Shown: positions 8,146-17,688, counted from the first letter of the stretch. The stretch: DNA of 64,000 nucleotides from Marinobacter salarius (GCA_000831005.1 CP007152.1:3968001-4032000), one strand, 5' to 3'. Notes: generated by a model not told the origin, from the sequence alone. Numbers and translations: made by a program.

Positions 8146-9468
8146 ATGGCCAAGAACGCATCATTGCCTGCGGGCGCGGGTAAAGGACTGGCAGAGCTGC
8201 GATCGCGGCTCTGGTTCGTCTTCCTGGCATTGCTGGTGTACCGGATCGGTGCCCACATCCCGGTGCCGGGTATTAACCCCGACCGTCTGGCGGCACTGTT
8301 TGAACAGAACCAGGGCACAATCCTGAGCATGTTCAACATGTTTTCCGGTGGTGCGCTTGAGCGGATGAGCATCTTCGCACTTGGTATCATGCCGTATATT
8401 TCAGCCTCTATTATTATGCAGTTGATGACAGCGGTCAGTCCGACGCTGGAGCAACTGAAGAAGGAGGGTGAAGCTGGCCGTCGCAAGATAAGCCAGTACA
8501 CGCGGTATGGTACGGTTATCCTGGCCCTGGTTCAGGGCTTTGGTATTTCTGTCGGGCTGGCATCCCAGGGTGTGACCTTCAACGACAGCTTCAGCTTCCA
8601 CTTTGTGGCTGTGGTATCCTTTGTCAGTGGTGCCGTGTTCATGATGTGGTTGGGTGAGCAGATCACCGAGCGCGGCGTCGGCAACGGGATTTCCCTGCTG
8701 ATTTTTGCCGGTATTGTTGCTGGCCTTCCAGGTGCCATAGGGCAGACCCTGGAGCAAGCGCGTAACGGCGAGATGAGTCTGTTGGTGGTTCTGGGTATTG
8801 GTATCCTGGCGGTTGCTGTAATTGGCTTCGTGGTGTTTATGGAGCGTGGTCAGCGTCGACTGACGATCAATTACGCGAAGCGCCAGCAAGGTCGGCGGGT
8901 ATTTGCTCAGCAGTCCAGCCATTTGCCTTTAAAAGTGAATATGGCAGGCGTTATTCCGCCGATCTTCGCTTCCTCCATTCTGCTGTTCCCGGCGTCGCTG
9001 GGGCAGTGGTTCGGTCAGGGCGAGGGCATGGAATGGCTGAGTGATATTTCCCAGGCATTGGCACCTAGCCAGCCGCTATACATCATTCTGTTCGCAGCAG
9101 CAGTCGTTTTCTTCTGCTTCTTCTATACAGCGTTGATGTATAACCCGAAAGAAGTTGCGGATAACCTCAAGCGCTCAGGCGCGTTTATTCCGGGCATTCG
9201 TCCGGGCGATCAGACTGCCAAGTATATTGATGGTGTGCTGACCCGCCTGACTCTGTTCGGTGCAATGTACATTGCAGCAGTGTCCCTGTTCCCTCAGTTT
9301 CTGATGGTTGCCGGGAATGTACCGTTCTATCTGGGCGGCACGTCTCTGCTGATTGTTGTAGTCGTGGTGATGGATTTCATGGCTCAGGTTCAGTCGCACC
9401 TGATGTCTCATCAATATGATTCGTTGATGAAGAAGTCCAATCTCAAGGGCTATGGTCGGAACGGATAA
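8146..9468 (+). CDS. secY: Protein translocase channel subunit SecY
   Basis: SecY (440 aa) forms the inner-membrane protein-conducting channel with SecE and SecG. About ten hydrophobic segments are visible. Conserved features are the plug/TM2 region (FNMFSGGALERMSIFALGIMPYISASIIMQL), GEQITERGVGNGISLLIFAGI and the C-terminal cytoplasmic loop (KEVADNLKRSGAFIPGIRPG). The length is normal. Placement at the end of the spc operon, after rplO, is standard. Confidence 0.98.
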   Translation: MAKNASLPAGAGKGLAELRSRLWFVFLALLVYRIGAHIPVPGINPDRLAALFEQNQGTILSMFNMFSGGALERMSIFALGIMPYISASIIMQLMTAVSPTLEQLKKEGEAGRRKISQYTRYGTVILALVQGFGISVGLASQGVTFNDSFSFHFVAVVSFVSGAVFMMWLGEQITERGVGNGISLLIFAGIVAGLPGAIGQTLEQARNGEMSLLVVLGIGILAVAVIGFVVFMERGQRRLTINYAKRQQGRRVFAQQSSHLPLKVNMAGVIPPIFASSILLFPASLGQWFGQGEGMEWLSDISQALAPSQPLYIILFAAAVVFFCFFYTALMYNPKEVADNLKRSGAFIPGIRPGDQTAKYIDGVLTRLTLFGAMYIAAVSLFPQFLMVAGNVPFYLGGTSLLIVVVVVMDFMAQVQSHLMSHQYDSLMKKSNLKGYGRNG

Positions 9469-9498
9469 TTTCGTTCCCCTTGAAAACTGGAGTCGACA

Positions 9499-9612
9499 AT
9501 GAAAGTACGCGCTTCGGTAAAGAAAATTTGCCGTAACTGCAAAGTAATTCGTCGCAATGGCTCAGTACGAGTCATTTGCTCGGAGCCTCGCCACAAGCAG
9601 CGTCAGGGTTAA
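9499..9612 (+). CDS. rpmJ: 50S ribosomal protein L36
   Basis: This very short gene (37 aa) lies 30 nt after secY. The product MKVRASVKKICRNCK... is L36 of the zinc-binding type. The metal ligands CxxC (C11, C14), C27 and H32 are all present, and it ends RHKQRQG. A GGAGT site precedes the ATG. It closes the spc operon. Confidence 0.95.
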   Translation: MKVRASVKKICRNCKVIRRNGSVRVICSEPRHKQRQG

Positions 9613-9660
9613 TCCTTACGGATTCAGCACTGACATTGTAAAGGGTACGATTAATGGCGC

Positions 9661-9690
9661 TTGACCTCAGGTGGGGTCAGGCGCTATTAT
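9661..9690 (+). promoter_or_regulatory. Candidate sigma-70 promoter of the alpha operon (rpsM-rpsK-rpsD-rpoA-rplQ)
   Basis: TTGACC at 9661-9666, an 18-nt spacer and TATTAT at 9685-9690, with a GC-rich discriminator (cgcgccc) just downstream, the pattern of growth-rate/stringently controlled promoters. It sits in the 141-nt gap between rpmJ and rpsM, so the alpha operon may be transcribed on its own as well as by read-through from spc. Confidence 0.6.
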
Positions 9691-9753
9691 TTCGCGCCCT
9701 TTTATAGTGGCGGAAAATTCACACAGCAAAGCTTTGAACGCGGAGTAATTTGG

Positions 9754-10110
9754 ATGGCACGTATAGCCGGTGTCAATATACCCGATCACAAACATGCTGT
9801 TATCTCTCTGACTTACATTTTTGGAGTCGGTAAGACAGCAGCCCAGAAGCTTTGCGATGCAACCGGTGTTAAGCCGGACGTCAAGGTCAAGGACCTGTCC
9901 GACGAGCAGCTTGAATCACTTCGTACAGAAGTAGGCAAGCTGGCCGTTGAAGGCGATCTGCGTCGTGAAGTTCAGATGAACATTAAGCGTTTGAAGGATC
10001 TCGGTTGCCACCGTGGTCTGCGCCACCGTCATGGACTCCCTGTCCGTGGCCAGCGCACAAAGACCAACGCCCGCACCCGTAAAGGTCCTCGCAAACCTAT
10101 TCGTAAGTAA
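9754..10110 (+). CDS. rpsM: 30S ribosomal protein S13
   Basis: S13 (118 aa) bridges to the 50S subunit from the 30S head. The ATG at 9754 gives MARIAGVNIPDHKHAVISLTYIFGVG; an upstream in-frame ATG at 9661-9663 is not compatible with the family N-terminus. The C-terminus RHRHGLPVRGQRTKTNARTRKGPRK is typical. It is the first gene of the alpha operon. Confidence 0.97.
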   Translation: MARIAGVNIPDHKHAVISLTYIFGVGKTAAQKLCDATGVKPDVKVKDLSDEQLESLRTEVGKLAVEGDLRREVQMNIKRLKDLGCHRGLRHRHGLPVRGQRTKTNARTRKGPRKPIRK

Positions 10111-10123
10111 CAGGTAGGCAAAC

Positions 10124-10513
10124 ATGGCAAAGCCAGGTACACGTACCCGTAAAAAGGTGAAAAAGACGGTTGTTGATGGCGTCGCGCACATTCACGCGTC
10201 CTTCAACAACACTATCGTGACCATTTCTGACCGTCAGGGCAACGTATTGTCCTGGGCCACTTCTGGTGGGTCCGGTTTCCGTGGGTCACGCAAGAGTACA
10301 CCTTTTGCTGCGCAGGTAGCAGCTGAAAGAGCCGGTAATGCGGCTGCTGAATACGGCCTTAAAAACCTGGACGTAGAGGTTAAAGGTCCGGGGCCCGGAC
10401 GTGAATCTGCGGTTCGTGCGCTGAACGCGTGCGGCTACAAGATCACTAACATCACTGATGTGACGCCGATTCCCCATAACGGTTGTCGTCCGCCCAAAAA
10501 GCGCCGCGTCTAA
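10124..10513 (+). CDS. rpsK: 30S ribosomal protein S11
   Basis: S11 (129 aa) lies on the 30S platform by the mRNA exit. HIHASFNNTIVTISDRQGN, the GSRKSTPFAAQVAAE core and the C-terminal TPIPHNGCRPPKKRRV are diagnostic. It lies 13 nt after rpsM. Confidence 0.98.
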   Translation: MAKPGTRTRKKVKKTVVDGVAHIHASFNNTIVTISDRQGNVLSWATSGGSGFRGSRKSTPFAAQVAAERAGNAAAEYGLKNLDVEVKGPGPGRESAVRALNACGYKITNITDVTPIPHNGCRPPKKRRV

Positions 10514-10531
10514 CACAGGAGACAGTGAATT

Positions 10532-11152
10532 ATGGCTCGTTACATAGGCCCGAAGTGCAAGCTGTCTCGTCGTGAAGGGACAGATCTTTTTCTGAAGAGC
10601 GGTGTTCGCGCGCTCGATTCAAAGTGCAACATCGAGACTCCGCCGGGTATGCACGGCGCGCGTCGCGGTCGTCTGTCCGAATATGGCGTACAGCTTCGTG
10701 AAAAACAGAAAGTCCGTCGTATATACGGCGTGCTGGAGAAGCAATTCCGCAACTATTACAAAGAGGCCGCCCGCATCAAGGGTGCAACCGGTGAGAACCT
10801 GTTGCAGCTGCTGGAAGGCCGTCTTGATAACGTTGTCTATCGCATGGGTTTTGGTTCTACCCGTGCTGAGTCCCGTCAGCTCGTTTCTCACAAAGCGATC
10901 CTGGTCAACGATAAGCTGGTGAACATCCCGTCTTATCAGGTCCGTCCGGGTGATGTTGTGAGCGTGCGTGAGAAGGCAAAAAACCAGCTTCGCGTTAAAG
11001 GCGCGCTGGATCTGTCTTCCAGCCGCGCACCGGTGAGCTGGGTAGAGGTCGACGCCAGCAAGATGTCCGGCGTTTACAGGTCAGTGCCCGAGCGCACTGA
11101 ATTGCCGGCCGACATCAACGAGAACCTCATCGTCGAGCTTTACTCCAAGTAA
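10532..11152 (+). CDS. rpsD: 30S ribosomal protein S4
   Basis: S4 (206 aa) nucleates 30S assembly and is the alpha-operon autoregulator in E. coli. MARYIGPKCKLSRREGTDLFLKS starts the protein. The S4 RNA-binding domain is visible at about residues 95-155 (RLDNVVYRMGFGSTRAESRQLVSHKAILVND), and the C-terminus (NENLIVELYSK) matches the family. Confidence 0.98.
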   Translation: MARYIGPKCKLSRREGTDLFLKSGVRALDSKCNIETPPGMHGARRGRLSEYGVQLREKQKVRRIYGVLEKQFRNYYKEAARIKGATGENLLQLLEGRLDNVVYRMGFGSTRAESRQLVSHKAILVNDKLVNIPSYQVRPGDVVSVREKAKNQLRVKGALDLSSSRAPVSWVEVDASKMSGVYRSVPERTELPADINENLIVELYSK

Positions 11153-11187
11153 AGCCCAGTTAGCAACGAGAGCAATTAGGGGCGTCT

Positions 11188-12192
11188 ATGCAGCGTTCAG
11201 TACATGAGTTATTGACACCTCGTACCATTGACGTGAAAGAATCAAGCGCCATGCGCGCCAAAGTGACCCTGGAGCCTCTGGAAAGGGGCTTCGGTCATAC
11301 TCTTGGTAGCGCACTGCGTCGGATACTCTTGTCCTCAATGCCGGGCTGTGCCATTACCGAGGCACAGATCGACGGCGTGTTGCACGAGTACAGCGCGATC
11401 GAAGGTGTTCAGGAAGACGTCATTGAGATTCTTCTGAATCTTAAAGGCGTGGCCGTGAAAATGGGCGGCCGGGACGATGCCGAGGTAACCCTCAGCAAGA
11501 AAGGCCCGGGCGTTGTCACTGCCGGTGATATCAAGCTGGATCACGATGTCGAGATCACCAACCCGGAACATGTGATCTGTCACCTGAGTGCCAATGGTGA
11601 AGTGAACATGCGTCTGAAGGTTGCCCGTGGTCGCGGCTATGAGCCTGCTGATCAGCGGGGTCTGGACGAGGACGAAACTCGCGCCATTGGACGCCTGCAA
11701 CTGGACGCAACTTTCAGTCCGGTCCGCCGTGTTGCCTACGCCGTGGAAAGTGCACGGGTAGAACAGCGCACCGACCTGGACAAGCTAGTTATTGATTTGG
11801 AAACCAATGGTACGATCGACCCGGAAGAAGCGATTCGCCGGGCCGCGACCATCCTCCAGCAACAACTGGCCGTGTTTGTTGATTTCGATCACGAGAAAGA
11901 ACCCGAGCGTGTTGAGGAAGAGGAAGAAATTGATCCGATTCTCCTGCGTCCGGTTGATGATCTGGAATTGACAGTGCGTTCAGCTAACTGCTTGAAAGCT
12001 GAGAATATTTACTACATCGGCGATCTGATTCAGCGCACTGAAGTTGAGCTGCTGAAGACGCCTAACCTTGGTAAAAAGTCGCTTACTGAGATCAAGGACG
12101 TGCTCGCGTCCCGCGGTCTGTCACTGGGTATGCGTCTTGATAACTGGCCGCCGGCTAGCCTTCGTGGCGACGATCGGGTCCTGGGCGGTTAA
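11188..12192 (+). CDS. rpoA: DNA-directed RNA polymerase subunit alpha
   Basis: The alpha subunit (334 aa) dimerises to seed RNA polymerase assembly. The N-terminal domain (LEPLERGFGHTLGSALRRILLSSMPG, about residues 30-55) is followed by an acidic linker (EPERVEEEEEIDP, about 235-248). The C-terminal domain (LELTVRSANCLKAENIYYIGDLI, then NLGKKSLTEIKDVLASRGLSLGM) is the part that binds UP elements and activators. Length and order after rpsD are standard. Confidence 0.98.
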   Translation: MQRSVHELLTPRTIDVKESSAMRAKVTLEPLERGFGHTLGSALRRILLSSMPGCAITEAQIDGVLHEYSAIEGVQEDVIEILLNLKGVAVKMGGRDDAEVTLSKKGPGVVTAGDIKLDHDVEITNPEHVICHLSANGEVNMRLKVARGRGYEPADQRGLDEDETRAIGRLQLDATFSPVRRVAYAVESARVEQRTDLDKLVIDLETNGTIDPEEAIRRAATILQQQLAVFVDFDHEKEPERVEEEEEIDPILLRPVDDLELTVRSANCLKAENIYYIGDLIQRTEVELLKTPNLGKKSLTEIKDVLASRGLSLGMRLDNWPPASLRGDDRVLGG

Positions 12193-12225
12193 TCGCCGAT
12201 TAGTTTAAGGTAAGGAATCAGAGCA

Positions 12226-12624
12226 ATGCGTCATCGTAAGAGTGGTCGTAAGTTCAGCAGGACCAGTGCGCATCGCAAGGCCATGTTCCGTAACATGACT
12301 GCGTCACTGGTTGAACACGAGCTGATCAAAACTACGCTCCCGAAAGCGAAAGAACTTCGCCGGGTAGCGGAGCCTTTGATCACGCTGTCAAAGAATGATT
12401 CGGTCGCGAATCGTCGTCTGGCGTTTTCTCGCCTGCGTGACGATGCGGCGGTTGCCAAGCTGTTCAATGAGCTTGGTCCCCGTTACAACGAGCGTCCGGG
12501 TGGTTACCTTCGTATCCTGAAGTGTGGCTTCCGTGCCGGCGACAATGCCCCCATGGCATTTGTAGAGCTGGTTGGTCGTCCGCTGGACATCGAAGCAGAA
12601 GAAGTGGACGAAAGCGAAGATTAA
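12226..12624 (+). CDS. rplQ: 50S ribosomal protein L17
   Basis: L17 (132 aa) starts MRHRKSGRKFSRTSAHRKAMFRNM and keeps the TLPKAKELRRVAEPLITL core and RPGGYLRILKCGFRAGDNAPMA. It is the last gene of the alpha operon, with the terminator beginning 19 nt after its stop. Confidence 0.97.
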   Translation: MRHRKSGRKFSRTSAHRKAMFRNMTASLVEHELIKTTLPKAKELRRVAEPLITLSKNDSVANRRLAFSRLRDDAAVAKLFNELGPRYNERPGGYLRILKCGFRAGDNAPMAFVELVGRPLDIEAEEVDESED

Positions 12625-12642
12625 GTTTTTCGCCAAGCCCAT

Positions 12643-12675
12643 AAAAAACCGGAGGTTAATCCCTCCGGTTTTTTT
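12643..12675 (+). terminator. Rho-independent terminator of the ribosomal operons (bidirectional)
   Basis: The stem aaaaaaccggagg / cctccggttttttt has a 5-6 nt loop and T-runs on both strands. It lies between rplQ and the 3' end of uvrA, so it can serve both. Confidence 0.9.
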
Positions 12676-12696
12676 ATGTCTCATCACTTGTAGTGT

Positions 12697-15528
12697 TTAT
12701 GTCCGATTCTGGGCCAAGACGCCCTTCAGGTACCGCCCGGTATGTGACCCCGTCTCTGCGGCAACATGCTCTGGCGTCCCTTCCGCAATGATCTGACCGC
12801 CACCGGAGCCGCCTTCGGGCCCAAGGTCAATGATCCAGTCCGCCGTCTTGATCACATCCAGGTTGTGCTCGATCACTACGATGGTGTTGCCATGATCCCG
12901 AAGTCGCTGCAGTACGGTCAGTAGTTGCTGGATGTCGTAGAAGTGCAGGCCGGTAGTGGGCTCATCAAGAATGTAGAGTGTCTTGCCGGTATCGCGCTTG
13001 GACAGTTCCTTGGCCAGTTTGACGCGCTGGGCCTCGCCTCCGGAAAGGGTGACTGCACTTTGCCCGAGGCGGATATACGATAGCCCGACGTCCATCAGCG
13101 TTTGCAGCTTGCGAGCGAGGAACGGAACCGGGTCGAAAAATTCGCGGGCTTCTTCTACGGTCATCTCCAGCACTTCGTGAATGCTCTTGCCCTTGTATCG
13201 GACTTCCAGAGTTTCGCGGTTGTAGCGCTTGCCTTTGCAGACATCGCAGGGGACATACACGTCCGGCAGGAAGTGCATTTCTACCTTGATCACGCCGTCG
13301 CCCTGACAGGCCTCACAACGACCGCCCTTAACGTTGAAGCTGAAACGGCCCGGTTTGTATCCGCGGGAACGGGCTTCCTGGGTGCCTGCAAACAGTTCAC
13401 GTATCGGAGTGAACAGTCCGGTGTAGGTCGCCGGGTTGGAGCGGGGTGTCCGGCCTATGGGGCTCTGGTCGATGTCGATGACTTTGTCGAGCTGGTCCAG
13501 CCCTTTCAGGGATTCATAGGGCGCGTGGCTCAGGCTAGTGGCTTTGTTGAGCTTTGCAGCACACACCGGATACAGGGTGCTGTTGATCAGCGTGGACTTG
13601 CCGGAGCCCGAAACGCCGGTGACACACGTCATAACACCCAGCGGTAAGGTTAATGTGACACCTTGCAGGTTGTTTCCGGTCGCGCCTGCCAGTACCAGTG
13701 GTTTACCCTTCCGGCTATGGCGTTGTTCAGGGATCGCGATCTCTTTTTCGCCGCACAAGTACTGCCCGGTGAGGGAGTCCTTGGAGGCGATGATGTCTTC
13801 GGGCGTGCCTTGGGCAATGATGTGGCCACCGTGCACGCCTGCACCCGGCCCGATATCGATCACGTGATCCGCAGCCCGGATGGCGTCTTCGTCGTGCTCG
13901 ACAACGATAACGGTATTGCCCAGATCCCGCAGATGGAACAGTGTGGCCAGTAGGCGATCGTTATCCCGTTGGTGCAGGCCAATGGATGGTTCATCGAGAA
14001 TGTACATGACGCCCACAAGGCCGGCACCGATCTGGCTCGCCAGCCGTATGCGCTGGGCTTCGCCGCCGGAGAGTGTATCGGCGCTGCGTTCAAGGGTCAG
14101 GTATTCCAGGCCAACGTTAACGAGGAATTGCAGTCGCTGACGAACTTCCTTGAGGATTTTTTCGGCAATTTCGCCCTTGCGGCCAGGAAGGGCAAGTTGT
14201 CCGAAATAGTCATGGGCGTCGCCGACAGGCATGTGGGTGACGTCCGAGATGTTGTTCTTCTCAACAAACACATGCCGGGCGCTGCGTCGCAGTCGTGAGC
14301 CGCCGCACTCTTTGCAGGGCTGCGTGCTGAGGTTGCGGGCCAGTTCCTCTCGCATGCTCTGTGATTCGGTTTCCCGGTAGCGGCGCTCGAGGTTTGGCAG
14401 GATGCCCTCAAAAGGGTGGGCCTTCTCCATGATGTGGCCGCGCGAGTTTACATAGCGGAATGGGACGTCTTCGGTTCCCGTGCCGTAGAGCAGCGCCTGA
14501 CGAAAATCCTCCGGCAGGTCCTCCCAGGGAGTGTCCATGTTGATGTCGTAATGTTCGGCCACACTGGTCAGCATCTGGAAATAGTACACGGCCCTGCGGT
14601 CCCAGCCCTTGATGGCGCCCTCGGCAAGGGTGGCCTCTGGGTGCTGGACGATCTTTTCGGCATCGAAGAATTGCTTGACGCCCAGGCCATCGCAAGTCGG
14701 GCAGGCGCCGGCAGGGTTGTTGAAGGAAAACAGTCTTGGTTCCAGCTCGCTGATGGCGTATCCGCACTGGGTACACGCGTAGCGGGCAGAAAACGTATGT
14801 TCGTCTCCCTCATTATCCATGGGGGCAACGAGCGCGATGCCATCAGCCAGGCCCAGAGCGGTTTCAAAACTCTCGGCAAGCCGTTGCTCAAGCCCCGGTT
14901 TGACCTTGAAGCGGTCGACCACCACGTCAATCTGGTGCTTCCGTTTCTTGTCCAGTGTTGGAACGTCATCGATATCGTAAACACGACCGTCCACCCGCAG
15001 GCGGATAAAGCCCTGGCTGCGCATCGTGTCGATGACCTGCAGGTGCTCCCCCTTGCGGTCACGGATGACCGGAGCGAGGATCATCAGCTTGCTGTCATCG
15101 GGCATGGCCAACACCTGATCCACCATCTGGCTTACAGTCTGGGCCTCTAGTGGCAGATCGTGATCCGGGCAGCGGGGCTCGCCAGCGCGGGCAAACAGCA
15201 GGCGAAGGTAGTCGTAGATTTCGGTGATGGTACCGACGGTAGAACGGGGGTTGTGGGAGGTGCTCTTCTGCTCGATCGAAATGGCCGGCGACAGGCCTTC
15301 AATATGATCCACGTCTGGCTTTTCCATCATCGACAGAAACTGCCTTGCGTAGGTGGACAGTGATTCCACGTACCGACGCTGTCCCTCGGCGTAAAGCGTG
15401 TCAAACGCCAAAGAAGATTTGCCAGAGCCGGACAGCCCGGTGATAACGATCAGCTTGTCCCTCGGCATATCCAGGTCAATGTTCTTCAGATTGTGGGTTC
15501 GTGCCCCTTTGATCTGGATATGGTCCAT
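12697..15528 (-). CDS. uvrA: UvrABC excision nuclease subunit UvrA
   Basis: UvrA (943 aa) is the damage-recognition ATPase of nucleotide excision repair. I set the start at 15528 (MDHIQIKGARTHNLKNIDLDMPR), just after a GAGGTG site. The frame is open further upstream, but that stretch is non-conserved and crosses a TATAAT. Two ABC modules are visible: the first Walker A GLSGSGKSS (about 31-39), the second GVSGSGKST, and two LSGGEAQR signatures. Zinc modules are the CTQCGY...CPTCDG pair and CEACQGDG...CDVCKGK. The length is normal. Confidence 0.97.
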   Translation of the reverse strand: MDHIQIKGARTHNLKNIDLDMPRDKLIVITGLSGSGKSSLAFDTLYAEGQRRYVESLSTYARQFLSMMEKPDVDHIEGLSPAISIEQKSTSHNPRSTVGTITEIYDYLRLLFARAGEPRCPDHDLPLEAQTVSQMVDQVLAMPDDSKLMILAPVIRDRKGEHLQVIDTMRSQGFIRLRVDGRVYDIDDVPTLDKKRKHQIDVVVDRFKVKPGLEQRLAESFETALGLADGIALVAPMDNEGDEHTFSARYACTQCGYAISELEPRLFSFNNPAGACPTCDGLGVKQFFDAEKIVQHPEATLAEGAIKGWDRRAVYYFQMLTSVAEHYDINMDTPWEDLPEDFRQALLYGTGTEDVPFRYVNSRGHIMEKAHPFEGILPNLERRYRETESQSMREELARNLSTQPCKECGGSRLRRSARHVFVEKNNISDVTHMPVGDAHDYFGQLALPGRKGEIAEKILKEVRQRLQFLVNVGLEYLTLERSADTLSGGEAQRIRLASQIGAGLVGVMYILDEPSIGLHQRDNDRLLATLFHLRDLGNTVIVVEHDEDAIRAADHVIDIGPGAGVHGGHIIAQGTPEDIIASKDSLTGQYLCGEKEIAIPEQRHSRKGKPLVLAGATGNNLQGVTLTLPLGVMTCVTGVSGSGKSTLINSTLYPVCAAKLNKATSLSHAPYESLKGLDQLDKVIDIDQSPIGRTPRSNPATYTGLFTPIRELFAGTQEARSRGYKPGRFSFNVKGGRCEACQGDGVIKVEMHFLPDVYVPCDVCKGKRYNRETLEVRYKGKSIHEVLEMTVEEAREFFDPVPFLARKLQTLMDVGLSYIRLGQSAVTLSGGEAQRVKLAKELSKRDTGKTLYILDEPTTGLHFYDIQQLLTVLQRLRDHGNTIVVIEHNLDVIKTADWIIDLGPEGGSGGGQIIAEGTPEHVAAETGSHTGRYLKGVLAQNRT

Positions 15529-15555
15529 AACACCTCGCAGTCGGAAAAAACGCAA

Positions 15556-15586
15556 ATTATACCGTGTTTGGCCCCCGCCCGGCCAA
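15556..15586 (-). promoter_or_regulatory. Candidate uvrA promoter
   Basis: On the minus strand a perfect TATAAT (15556-15561) lies 28 nt before the uvrA ATG. A weak -35, TTGGCC (15581-15586), is 19 nt upstream of it. No LexA-type CTG-N10-CAG operator was recognised here. Confidence 0.4.
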
Positions 15587-15723
15587 GTGCCCGGGACTTT
15601 TAAGCAGGTAAATGCACAATGCCCTGCCTGCATGGCTTCTGTTACAATGCGCGGCGATTTCCTGAAGGGCATGTGCCCCTTCTGAACCCTCGTTTCCGGA
15701 CACAGTAACAGGTCAGGCATCTC

Positions 15724-17094
15724 ATGAATTCACTGGAAAGACGCTCTGTTGCAGCACTGGCATCTGTGTATGCCATGCGGATGCTTGGGCTCTTTATGGT
15801 GATGCCAGTGTTCGTGCTTCTTGGCAGTGATCTTGACGGCGCAACACCGGCGCTGATTGGTCTGGCCATCGGTGCCTATGGTCTGAGCCAGGCGCTGCTG
15901 CAGATTCCGTTTGGCATGCTGTCTGATCGCGTTGGCCGTAAACGGATGATCTACATCGGGCTGGTACTTTTCGCCGCAGGCAGTTTGCTGGCAGCCTCCA
16001 CAGACTCCATATACGTTGTAATCGCTGGTCGGATTCTTCAGGGCGCGGGCGCCATCGCCAGTGTTTTGATGGCGTTATTGAGTGATCTGACGCGGGAGGA
16101 GGAGCGGACCAAGGCTATGGCAACGGTCGGCATCTCCATCGGCCTGTCATTTTCTGTATCGCTGGTTCTGGGGCCCTTGCTGGGGTCTGTCTCTGGTTTG
16201 TCCGGCATTTTTTATGCCACTGCCGTACTCGCGTTGGTGGCAATAATGATCGTCAATCGCGTGGTGCCAACACCCCATGAGCACAAGTCCAGTGCGGATA
16301 CCCATCCGGCCAGGGCAATGTTGCAAACCGTCCTGTCTGATGGCCGACTGCTGAGGCTGGATTTCGGAATTTTTGCATTACACCTGGTGTTGACCGCGAT
16401 GTTCCTGGTGTTTCCAACCCTGCTTCAGAATCGGCTGGGGCTTCCCGCTTCGTCACATTGGTGGTTCTACCTGACGGTTATGGTGGCCTCTTTCTTTGCC
16501 ATGGTGCCGTTTATTATCGTTGGGGAGAAAAAGCGCCGGATGAAACCTGTTTTTTGTGGTGCCATCGCGCTGCTTGCCCTATCAACCGCTTGTGTTGGCG
16601 CGCTTGGTGGTGGGCTTGCGATGGCCTGGGGGGTGCTGTTCTTCTTCTTTATGGCGTTTAACCTGCTGGAGGCCAGTTTGCCGTCTCTGGTCAGCAAAGA
16701 ATCGCCGGCAGCGGCAAAAGGCACTGCTATGGGGGTCTATTCCACGTCGCAATTTTTTGGGGCATTTCTGGGTGGGGCGGTTGGTGGTATTCTGCTCGAG
16801 CAGTTGGGTCTTCAGGGCGTGCTTTGGTTTATGGTGGGTGCGCTGCTGATATGGCTCGCGGTGGCGTTGACGATGTCGACCCCGGGCCATACCACCAGTT
16901 TCGTGGTACAGTTGCAGCCTGTGGTTTACAGTCAGTTTGATGAGATTGATGACACGCTGAGAAGCATCCCCGGGGTGCAGGATGTTGTCATCCTGGAGGA
17001 GGCGGAAACTGCCTACCTGAAGGTGGATCGTCAAACATTTGATGAACTGTCGCTTGCGGGCTTTTCATTTGTCCGGCAGGGCAGCCAATCTTGA
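15724..17094 (+). CDS. MFS transporter, YajR-like, with C-terminal ferredoxin-fold domain
   Basis: A 456-aa major facilitator superfamily transporter. The 12-TM core (about residues 10-385) carries the MFS motif A (GMLSDRVGRKRMI, about 70-82). A soluble C-terminal domain of about 65 residues follows (VVYSQFDEIDDTLRSIPGVQDVVILEEAETAYLKVD), resembling the YAM domain of E. coli YajR. The substrate is unknown. Lying between divergent uvrA and downstream ssb matches the Pseudomonas arrangement. The specific YajR assignment is inferred from architecture. Confidence 0.85.
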   Translation: MNSLERRSVAALASVYAMRMLGLFMVMPVFVLLGSDLDGATPALIGLAIGAYGLSQALLQIPFGMLSDRVGRKRMIYIGLVLFAAGSLLAASTDSIYVVIAGRILQGAGAIASVLMALLSDLTREEERTKAMATVGISIGLSFSVSLVLGPLLGSVSGLSGIFYATAVLALVAIMIVNRVVPTPHEHKSSADTHPARAMLQTVLSDGRLLRLDFGIFALHLVLTAMFLVFPTLLQNRLGLPASSHWWFYLTVMVASFFAMVPFIIVGEKKRRMKPVFCGAIALLALSTACVGALGGGLAMAWGVLFFFFMAFNLLEASLPSLVSKESPAAAKGTAMGVYSTSQFFGAFLGGAVGGILLEQLGLQGVLWFMVGALLIWLAVALTMSTPGHTTSFVVQLQPVVYSQFDEIDDTLRSIPGVQDVVILEEAETAYLKVDRQTFDELSLAGFSFVRQGSQS

Positions 17095-17152
17095 AATTCG
17101 GAGGTCTGCAGGGAAGGCAGGCCATCCCTGAAAACAGAGTCAGGAGCAGATC

Positions 17153-17678
17153 ATGGCACGAGGCGTAAACAAGGTTATTCTGATTGGGAATCTGGGGCAG
17201 GACCCGGAAACCCGCTATACCCCGAATGGCAATGCGGTGGTGAACCTCAACCTTGCAACCGATGAAAGTTACAAGGACAGGCAAACAGGCCAGTTGGTGC
17301 CGAAAACCGAGTGGCACCGGATTGTGATGTTCGGCAAGATTGCGAGGTGGCTGGTCAGTACCTGCGTAAGGGCTCAAAGGTCTACATCGAGGGTAAGTTA
17401 CAGACGCGCAAGTGGCAGGGGCAGGATGGTCAGGATCGCTACACCACCGAGGTAGTGGTGGACATCAACGGCCAGATGCAGATGCTCGACAGTCGTGGTG
17501 GCGAAGGCGGCGGCATGAGCAAGGTGCTCCCGCTGGCCGTCCGCAGCAAGCGGGCAATGCCGCGCCAGCAGCCGCGGGCCCGTCTGGGCAGCAATCCGGA
17601 GGCGGGGGCTACAGTCAGCCGTCACAAGGCAGCATGCCGGAACCGGTTGATGACTTCGACGACGACATACCCTTCTAG
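17153..17678 (+). CDS. ssb: Single-stranded DNA-binding protein (two 1-base deletions)
   Basis: SSB protects single-stranded DNA in replication and repair. The OB-fold starts MARGVNKVILIGNLGQDPETRYTPNGN. The frame breaks at about 17343 (gcgagg for gccgagg) and again at about 17523 (aaggtgc for aagggtgc). With both bases restored the product is 175 aa: OB-fold (1-110), Gly/Gln-rich linker and the diagnostic acidic tip DFDDDIPF. The 526-nt span plus two is a multiple of three. SSB is essential, so sequence error is the likely cause. Confidence 0.95.
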
Positions 17679-17688
17679 GGTTAGTTAC

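Noticed and set aside
13102..15150. Plus-strand open frames across uvrA
   Set aside because: Shadows of the intact 943-aa UvrA on the other strand.
12697..17152. LexA (SOS) operator near uvrA or ssb
   Set aside because: No CTG-N10-CAG sequence with good similarity was found in either upstream region.
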